Shown here piece by piece: positions 59,901-64,000 of a DNA stretch of 64,000 nt. The notes under the pieces are model-generated. The model was not told where the DNA came from and ran no database searches. It saw only the letters and a program-made list of their open reading frames with translations. Every line of letters begins with the position of its first letter. Position 1 is the stretch's first letter. Made by a program: the position numbers and the translations under genes. The DNA is from Gorsachius magnificus (lineage: Eukaryota > Chordata > Aves > Pelecaniformes > Ardeidae): the NCBI GenBank assembly GCA_034008185.1, contig CM067084.1, forward strand, positions 38,453,099 through 38,517,098, read 5' to 3'.

Positions 59901-62900
59901 TCAATACCTCACTGCAACTCCTTAAGGAAAGGGAACGGGAAAAACACATCACATGCAGTGTTACCTGACTGGTACCTGTTTCAAACTATGTGGAAAAAGT
60001 AATAAAAATTTAAAAAGTGAAGTTTTTAATAAATAATGAGCAGTAACCATGGCTGGCCCTCTGCACACCTGTGCCAGTCTTTCAGCTTTATCCTGAAAGT
60101 CTTTGCTATGTTTGCAGCCTCCCATTAGATAGAGGAGCTCTAGAGTTTTATCTTAACGTCACCTCAGCTTTCCCAGGCGTTGCTGTGTGCTCCATGAACA
60201 GGGCTGTTGCAGCTAGAATATTTTTAGACTGCAAACAAAGATCCTGTTTAAAAAAATAAAATGAAGAGGTAGGGGGCATGGAATAATGTTTTGACTGAAT
60301 GTTACCTAAGGCCCAAGTCCTCTACTTACATGCTCAGATATTTGATTATTAGTTATTTGTCTCAGTTACATATTTTTCTCTCTCGGTATGAATTTTACAC
60401 CTCCTCACTTGTTTTATTAAATCTGATAGAAAACCAAAACCTGCTCGTTCTAACTTTGTTGGTTTAGCTGCTGCTACAATTTGGGAATTATTTTTTTTGG
60501 GGGGGGGGGGGTTAAGGATATTGTTTAAGGTTAACTTGGAAATTTAGACCGGTTTGATAAACAATAATAAAACATTTAATCATCTGTAATCGGAAAAATA
60601 CAGTTAGCATTCTTTGAACACGGACATCCTGGAGCAAGTAGGTAGGCCTGGGAAGGACAGCTAATCAAGACATTTTGAAAACATCTGAAACTTGGCAAGT
60701 AACCCTCAACTGAACTACCCTCATTCTAATACTAAAAATCAGACCCCCAGGTCAAAAGACCCTTGCCCACAGAAGCTTTAAGTGCATACGATGCTCTGAG
60801 AACCAGTTAAGACACAAAAGTAATAAAGTGTGATTGCGAAATAACTGATAACTGTTGCTCTTAGTGTATAAAACACTGCTGTGTGTTAACTGAGGTATGC
60901 CTGATTTATGGGAAACCACCTAGCACTCAGGATCACACAAACCTAAAATAAATAAGCAATGTCTCTCCTGAGTGTATGACAATCGACTCATTGCACACCG
61001 GGCCCCAAATCCATTTTTCAGACAGCAATAGTTATACATATTAAAAGGCAAGCCTGTGCTGGGTATTAGGTGACTGAACTCCAGCAAGATTTAATTGCAA
61101 TTTCTTTGATTGTTATTTTTTTATTGAGTCTGTGTTAAAATAATTGTCAGACTTTTTCTCTACTGAATCTACCACCAAGAAAATACAATCAGTATTACAA
61201 AATTAAAAGTATGGTCTAGGATGTAAGCATTAAGTTTCTGCTTTAACTACCAAGACAGGTGATTTACACATCTCACTGAGAACATTCTTGTATCCTTACA
61301 CAGAGGGCAGGTGCGCAGATACCTAGGCAGGAGCATACATTGTGGCAATATCCTGGGCTTATCGTAGCCCACCATATAAAGATATGACATATAACATCAT
61401 AGACACCATCAATGGTGGCATTTTTTTCTCAGCTAAGTATTCTGATACCGCCTCCGTGAATAGGAGGAGTAGAGCACAGCCAAGGCACAGCTGCCCTTTC
61501 ATTTACTGAGGTATTGAGCAAGAAATGTCACAGAAATATTGGGCTGATTATTTGCTGAGAATATGTCCTGGGGTGGTGGCAGGAGGGAGGAAGAGGAGCA
61601 AGAAGCCACTTCTAGGAGTCTGGGTGGTCTTTGATGAGGTCACAGCTACAAATAACTTTAGGACTTAGTATTTCACTCCTACTTGTACATGATGCTTTTA
61701 GAAACAACAAATAAAATGGAATGTAGAATTACAGAGGTTGATTTAAATGGTAGCAGAAACAAAAAATTACAGATCTGTGAGTCCAGTAGCTCCTTAAAAG
61801 AATCTTAAATGTCAAAAGGCAAGAAAAATCCTTGATTGGACTTCCAGTGTTTTAGTGCTTCCAGCCTTTTGTGGCAAAAACATAGACAGCTATTGGTTTC
61901 CTGGGCATGAAGTATTTCACTGTGCATGTTCTGCTGGCAGTTATTTTGCTTATTCTTAAAAAGAGAAAAAAAACCTCACAGAACCAGTTAATCAGTTTCA
62001 AGTGCCTTTCTGCTATGCCTGATTGATAGATATCAGAATGTAAGCTCAGCTGGAGTTGAAGAGCTCTCTGCTCCAGAAGCCAGCCCCCCCCAAACCAGAA
62101 AAAAAGAAAAGGATAATAGAGGAGTGACAAAAGAAAACCAAAGCATAAACACAATCAATGTTACCAGCCAGAGCCTCTTCCTAGAGAGAGGAATTATGCA
62201 GTTTTTGCACTGAAATACTTAATAGTATGTTATATACAACTTTGTGTTTGTGCAAATATGTGATGTATGCATGTATGTGATGCAGATTTGCATTTGCTTT
62301 ACAGCCAGTAAAGGTGTTTGATAGCATAAAGCCCCAAAATAAAAAAAAAAAAAAAAATAAAATAAAATAAAAAAAAAAAAGGCAGGACAGATATGATGTT
62401 TTTCAACATCAGCAAGAAATGATATATCAATCATAGACTAGGACTTAAATTTTGGATCACCGGACACATACCGCTTCGTGTTCATTGATGCCTTCATCAT
62501 CCACTTATTTGTGAGAGGATCAAATACTTCCATGCTTCCTAAGTGTTCATTTCCATCATGTCCACCTACTGCATAGACTTTACCTAAAACACATACACAT
62601 CTTTCGATACAGAGATTGCTTGTTAACATTTCAGTTTTCATTTACGTAATATCCCTGCCTATATGGAGACTAAAAGCTCAAATAAAGGTTAAAGTTTTCA
62701 AGTGTTTTCAGTATCAGGATTTTAATAAGTACAGACTTTATTTTTTATATGCTGAACTCAACCAGAGATCTGTTCTAACTTGGACTTTTATAGAAAGCTT
62801 GAGATAGATACATACACAAAAAAATCTTCCCATAATTTGCGTACTGCTGGTCAGATCAGTTTGGGACATTTATATCAATCTCTCCAGATTTTCAAGGGGC

Positions 62901-63928
62901 AGGAAAGATCTCTGTTCTGCTGCAGCAACACAGGGGCTACAGTGTACAAGGAGAAGTTGCATCATGGGTGCTAAGCTGCTCTGGACTGCAGAGACATGGT
63001 TTCAGAAGATGATAGAGACCCAAAAATAAAAGTAGGGCTGTAGGTCTGCTCTGTGTTATGGTCTTAGTGACTTGCCTGTATGAAGGGAGTTAGGATGAGT
63101 ATTAGCAAATTCTGGTTGACTCTGCTGCATAATGCCATTTCTTTATTAATGGATTAAAAAAAATAATTAAATCACCTATTAAGGCAAGAGGCTATATACA
63201 ATTCATAGAATCACAAAACAGTTTGGGTTGGAAGAGCCCTTTAGAGGTCATCTAGTCCAACCCCCCCTGCAATGGGCAGGGACATCTTCAACTCAGAGCC
63301 CCATTCAACCTGACCTTGAATGTTTCCAGTGATGGAGCATCTACCACCTCGCTGGGCAACCTGTGCCAGTGTTTTACCACTCTCATAGTGAAAAATTTTT
63401 TCCATATCTAGTCTAAATCTATCTTTTTTTAGTTTAAAACAATTACTCATTGTCCTATCTCAGCAGGCCCTACTAAAAAGTCTGTCCCCATCCTTCTTAT
63501 AAGCCCCCTTTAAATATTGAAAGGCTTCAATAAGGTCTCCCAGGAGCCTTCCCCAGGCTGAACAACCTCAACTGTCTCAGTTTGCAGCAATGTCTTTTCA
63601 GTAAGCATGTTCTCAGCTTGTTTCAGAGTCAAAAACCCCTTCATGGCAAAGCAGCTTTACTAAATTGAAAAATATCCAACAGTTAAGCCACTTCAACACA
63701 GATTTATTTAGTAAAAGCACCAATTCCAGCAGAAGGAGCAAACAAGTGCCTTTTGACTTGGGTTGCTTGAATTGGGTTACTGACCTCCCACAGAGATCAC
63801 ACCCACATGCCTTCTCCTGCTGTTCATTTCAGGGCCGAAGAACCAGTTGTTCTTACTGATAGAGTAACATTCAATGCTGCGAAATGGGTCACCTGATCCA
63901 CCTCTACCACCGACACAGAACAGCACAC
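56841..63928 (-). CDS. KLHL8: KLHL8, 3' part: last six exons, complete Kelch propeller
   Basis: Kelch-like protein 8, a BTB-BACK-Kelch substrate adaptor for CUL3 ubiquitin ligase; the worm orthologue KEL-8 acts in receptor turnover at synapses. Six minus-strand exons join in frame: 63785-63928, 62472-62583, 59715-59883, 58975-59134, 57785-57986 and 56841-56964. They total 911 nt: two bases of a split codon, then 303 codons with stop. Six Kelch blades can be read, each with a (V/I)GG turn, a Tyr or Phe before Asp/Ser and a following Trp: [50 protein letters not shown] and [10 protein letters not shown]. The tail ends NVVDCM. The BTB and BACK exons lie beyond the right edge. The name rests on near identity to remembered human KLHL8 and on the AFF1 neighbour. 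No disruption was seen. Confidence 0.95.
56965..57784 (-). other. KLHL8: KLHL8 last intron, about half CR1
   Basis: 820 bp; a CR1 copy at 57190-57602 in the opposite orientation fills half of it. Nothing else was recognised. Confidence 0.85.
57190..57602 (+). mobile_element. CR1 LINE 3' fragment, about 410 bp
   Basis: It reads GGATGGAGGACAAGTCTTAC, AAGGAGCGGCTGAGGGAACT, GAGAAGAGGAGGCTGAGGAG and, near the end, TTGATGATCTTGAAGGTCTT, CCAACCTAAACAATTC and CATGATTCTATG. This is the well-known 3' part of an avian CR1, running antisense to KLHL8. It includes the end of the former reverse-transcriptase frame and the UTR, and is not coding here. Confidence 0.95.
57785..57986 (-). CDS. KLHL8: KLHL8 exon: rest of blade 5 and most of blade 6
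   Basis: Acceptor TTTGCAG, donor GTAAAT, minus strand. It encodes [20 protein letters not shown] and then a blade with [19 protein letters not shown] and [18 protein letters not shown]. It starts two bases into the codon completing the first Gly and ends two bases into Arg. Confidence 0.95.
57987..58974 (-). other. KLHL8: KLHL8 intron
   Basis: About 1.0 kb; no gene or mobile element was recognised. Confidence 0.75.
58975..59134 (-). CDS. KLHL8: KLHL8 exon: blade 4 and start of blade 5
   Basis: Acceptor TTTTCCAG, donor GTGAGT, minus strand. It encodes [20 protein letters not shown], then [20 protein letters not shown] and [13 protein letters not shown]. Human has [20 protein letters not shown]. 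It starts in phase 0 and ends one base into Gly. Confidence 0.95.
59135..59714 (-). other. KLHL8: KLHL8 intron
   Basis: About 0.6 kb; no gene or mobile element was recognised. Confidence 0.75.
59715..59883 (-). CDS. KLHL8: KLHL8 exon: blade 3
   Basis: Acceptor TTTCTTAG, donor GTAAGT, minus strand. It encodes [20 protein letters not shown], then [20 protein letters not shown] and [16 protein letters not shown]. The first base completes an Arg codon from the exon before. Confidence 0.95.
60499..60511 (+). repeat. T8-G13 homopolymer pair
   Basis: Eight T then thirteen G bases, inside a KLHL8 intron. On the KLHL8 transcript strand this reads as a C run then an A run. Confidence 0.9.
62337..62380 (+). 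repeat. A-rich/(AAAAT)n tract
   Basis: A long A run with several AAAAT units, in a KLHL8 intron just downstream of the blade 2 exon. On the gene's strand it is T-rich. Confidence 0.9.
62472..62583 (-). CDS. KLHL8: KLHL8 exon: blade 2
   Basis: Acceptor GTTTTAG, donor GTATGT, minus strand. It encodes [20 protein letters not shown] and [16 protein letters not shown], with split Gly and Arg codons at its borders. Human is the same except Met for Val near the middle, as I recall it. Confidence 0.96.
62584..63784 (-). other. KLHL8: KLHL8 intron with a CR1 copy
   Basis: 1.2 kb. A CR1 fragment at 63202-63615, same orientation as the gene, fills about a third of it. Confidence 0.85.
63202..63615 (-). 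mobile_element. CR1 LINE 3' fragment, about 410 bp
   Basis: The reverse-complement CR1 tail begins TTCATAGAATCACAAAACAG, GTTTGGGTTGGAAGAGCCCT, GAGGTCATCTAGTCCAACCC, and the body includes CCTCGCTGGGCAACCTGTGC and CTTCCCCAGGCTGAACAACC. It is more diverged than the 57190 copy and of a different CR1 subtype by its TCTAGTCCAACCCCCC-type end. The right border is approximate. Confidence 0.92.
63785..63928 (-). CDS. KLHL8: KLHL8 exon: blade 1
   Basis: Acceptor TTCTTCAG, donor GTCAGT, minus strand. It encodes [20 protein letters not shown], then [20 protein letters not shown] and VGVISVG. The split Gly codon with the next exon restores the frame. The donor GTCAGT is weaker than the usual GTAAGT. This is the most upstream KLHL8 exon in the window. 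Confidence 0.94.
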
Positions 63929-64000
63929 CTGAAGAAGACAAAACAGGTTTCCAGAAAACTAGAAGGAAGATGGAAGTTGTACAGCAGGGTGAACTGAAAA
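63929..64000 (-). other. KLHL8: KLHL8 intron, cut by window edge
   Basis: 72 bases upstream of the blade 1 exon, including its polypyrimidine tract. The BTB and BACK exons must lie further right. Confidence 0.85.

Larger units (their letters stand above)
59884..62471 (-). other. KLHL8: KLHL8 intron
   Basis: About 2.6 kb. It contains a 13-G tract at 60499-60511 and an A-rich run at 62337-62380. No gene or mobile element was recognised. Confidence 0.75.

Noticed and set aside
1..64000. CRISPR array, operon, phage or other microbial system
   Set aside because: No spaced direct repeats, no Shine-Dalgarno-led gene rows, and both genes are intron-rich animal genes.

Overview
This is vertebrate nuclear DNA, almost certainly from a bird. 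Two multi-exon genes with GT-AG introns can be rebuilt codon by codon. The repeats are avian-type CR1 retroposon ends, a fragment of an endogenous-retrovirus LTR of a kind I recall from many non-galliform birds, and two faint MIR fossils. No bacterial, plasmid, phage or CRISPR feature is present.

Layout. Positions 1-13788 are intron of AFF1 (AF4), with the larger N-terminal exons lying before the window. From 13789 to 43441 on the + strand, 18 AFF1 exons encode the last 861 residues and the stop; their summed length is exactly 862 codons. In order they encode the ELL-binding segment, the phospho-serine transactivation region (DLxxLS, Ser/Asp/Glu run, NKW motif), a 306-codon exon with a basic linker and the AF9/ENL-binding motif, further basic linkers, and the C-terminal homology domain. 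A long 3' UTR follows, ending at about 46.9 kb or further downstream. About 46.9-55.5 kb is intergenic, with nothing I can identify. From 63928 down to 56841 on the - strand lie the last six exons of KLHL8, giving the complete six-bladed Kelch propeller and stop, with a probable 3' UTR to about 55.5 kb. The window ends inside the next KLHL8 intron.

The two genes converge tail to tail with about 13.4 kb between stop codons. This is the order and orientation known for AFF1 and KLHL8 on human chromosome 4q, and it supports both names. AFF1 is a scaffold of the super elongation complex. KLHL8 is a BTB-Kelch substrate adaptor for CUL3 ubiquitin ligase. No functional link between them is evident beyond conserved synteny.

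I found no undescribed system. The points most worth a second look are a proline inside the AF9/ENL-binding motif, an internal in-frame splice-donor sequence that could remove that motif, the unresolved 3' ends of both genes, a cluster of three kinds of old mobile element in one AFF1 intron, and CR1 copies in two KLHL8 introns.
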